DNA from: Sediminibacterium ginsengisoli | Lineage (GTDB): Bacteria; Bacteroidota; Bacteroidia; Chitinophagales; Chitinophagaceae | Length of the DNA: 6,136 nucleotides | Assembly (NCBI GenBank): GCA_943326215.1 | Contig: CALPSK010000058.1 | Location: 1-6,136, forward strand | Reading direction: 5' to 3' | Shown here: positions 6,106 through 6,136 of the stretch, piece after piece | How positions within the stretch are numbered: the first letter of the stretch is position 1 | Layout of the letters: every line of letters starts with the position of its first letter | The notes under the pieces: model-generated | What the model was told of the DNA's origin: nothing | The model's database searches: none | The model's input: the letters and a program-made list of their open reading frames with translations, nothing else | Program-made: the position numbers and the translations under genes

Positions 6106-6133
6106 GTTTAGCTTTAATTTCTTAAAGTTAAAC
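6106..6133. promoter_or_regulatory. 28-bp dyad (right of a pair), candidate operator or RNA hairpin
   Basis: The arms 6106-6117 (GTTTAGCTTTAA) and 6122-6133 (TTAAAGTTAAAC) pair at all twelve positions, eleven Watson-Crick and one G-U, around the loop TTTC. As DNA it is a strong inverted repeat; as RNA it is a 12-bp hairpin. It has the same overall length and the same GTTTA ends as the dyad at 6051-6078. The window ends 3 bp later, so whether it is a terminator of a convergent gene, a 5'-UTR structure or an operator cannot be decided. Confidence 0.45.
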
Positions 6134-6136
6134 AGA

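Larger units (their letters stand above)
5924..6136. other. Non-coding region downstream of the MerR gene, cut by the window edge
   Basis: These 213 bp hold no convincing coding frame on either strand and are richer in A/T than the neighbouring genes. They contain two 28-bp dyads, annotated separately. A TTTGGT segment (6007-6012) and a TTGGT segment (6019-6023) could each pair with ACCAAA at 6037-6042. TTTCTTAAA occurs at 5970-5978 and 6118-6126. No exact TAnnTTTG promoter element is present. In related genomes a stretch here would lead into genes controlled by the MerR/B12 protein, but the next gene is not in view. Confidence 0.5.

Overview
The window looks like a chromosomal segment of a member of the Bacteroidota, plausibly Chitinophagales/Chitinophagaceae. 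That placement is an inference from three things. The DNA is AT-rich. None of the full-length genes has a convincing Shine-Dalgarno sequence. The one clear promoter carries a perfect Bacteroidota -7 element (TAnnTTTG) just upstream of rmlB. Protein-level impressions agree, especially the MerR/B12 regulator and the HGSNAT-like membrane protein. No rRNA, tRNA, CRISPR array, insertion sequence or prophage gene is visible.

Layout: (1) 1-282 (+) is the 3' end of a gene ending in a RapZ C-terminal-type domain. It is followed after 7 bp by (2) a MurU-like sugar-1-phosphate nucleotidyltransferase, 290-1042 (+). (3) 1099-2253 (-) is a multi-pass membrane protein of the NagX/HGSNAT-like acyltransferase family, convergent with murU across a small hairpin. 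(4) Divergent from it is an rml operon, rmlB (2325-3419), rmlC (3477-4028) and rmlA (4104-4964), all (+). (5) A MerR-family regulator with a cobalamin-binding domain (CarH/LitR-like) lies at 5045-5923 (+). (6) 5924-6136 is non-coding and contains two 28-bp dyads that look like operators or RNA hairpins.

How the genes may work together: the RapZ-like partial gene and MurU fit an amino-sugar/peptidoglycan recycling step that makes UDP-MurNAc. In Bacteroidota this RapZ-type domain is often fused to an AmgK-like kinase, but that part lies outside the window. The NagX-like protein also belongs to a family linked to amino-sugar acetylation. RmlA, RmlB and RmlC convert glucose-1-phosphate and dTTP to dTDP-4-keto-L-rhamnose. 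The reductase RmlD is not present here. The MerR/B12 protein is probably a light- or cobalamin-responsive repressor whose targets lie to the right, in a cluster cut off by the window edge.

No clearly new multi-gene system is visible. The most interesting leads are the B12 regulator, which has Met where Thermus CarH has its light-state upper-ligand His, and the unusual density of dyad symmetries on both sides of that gene.
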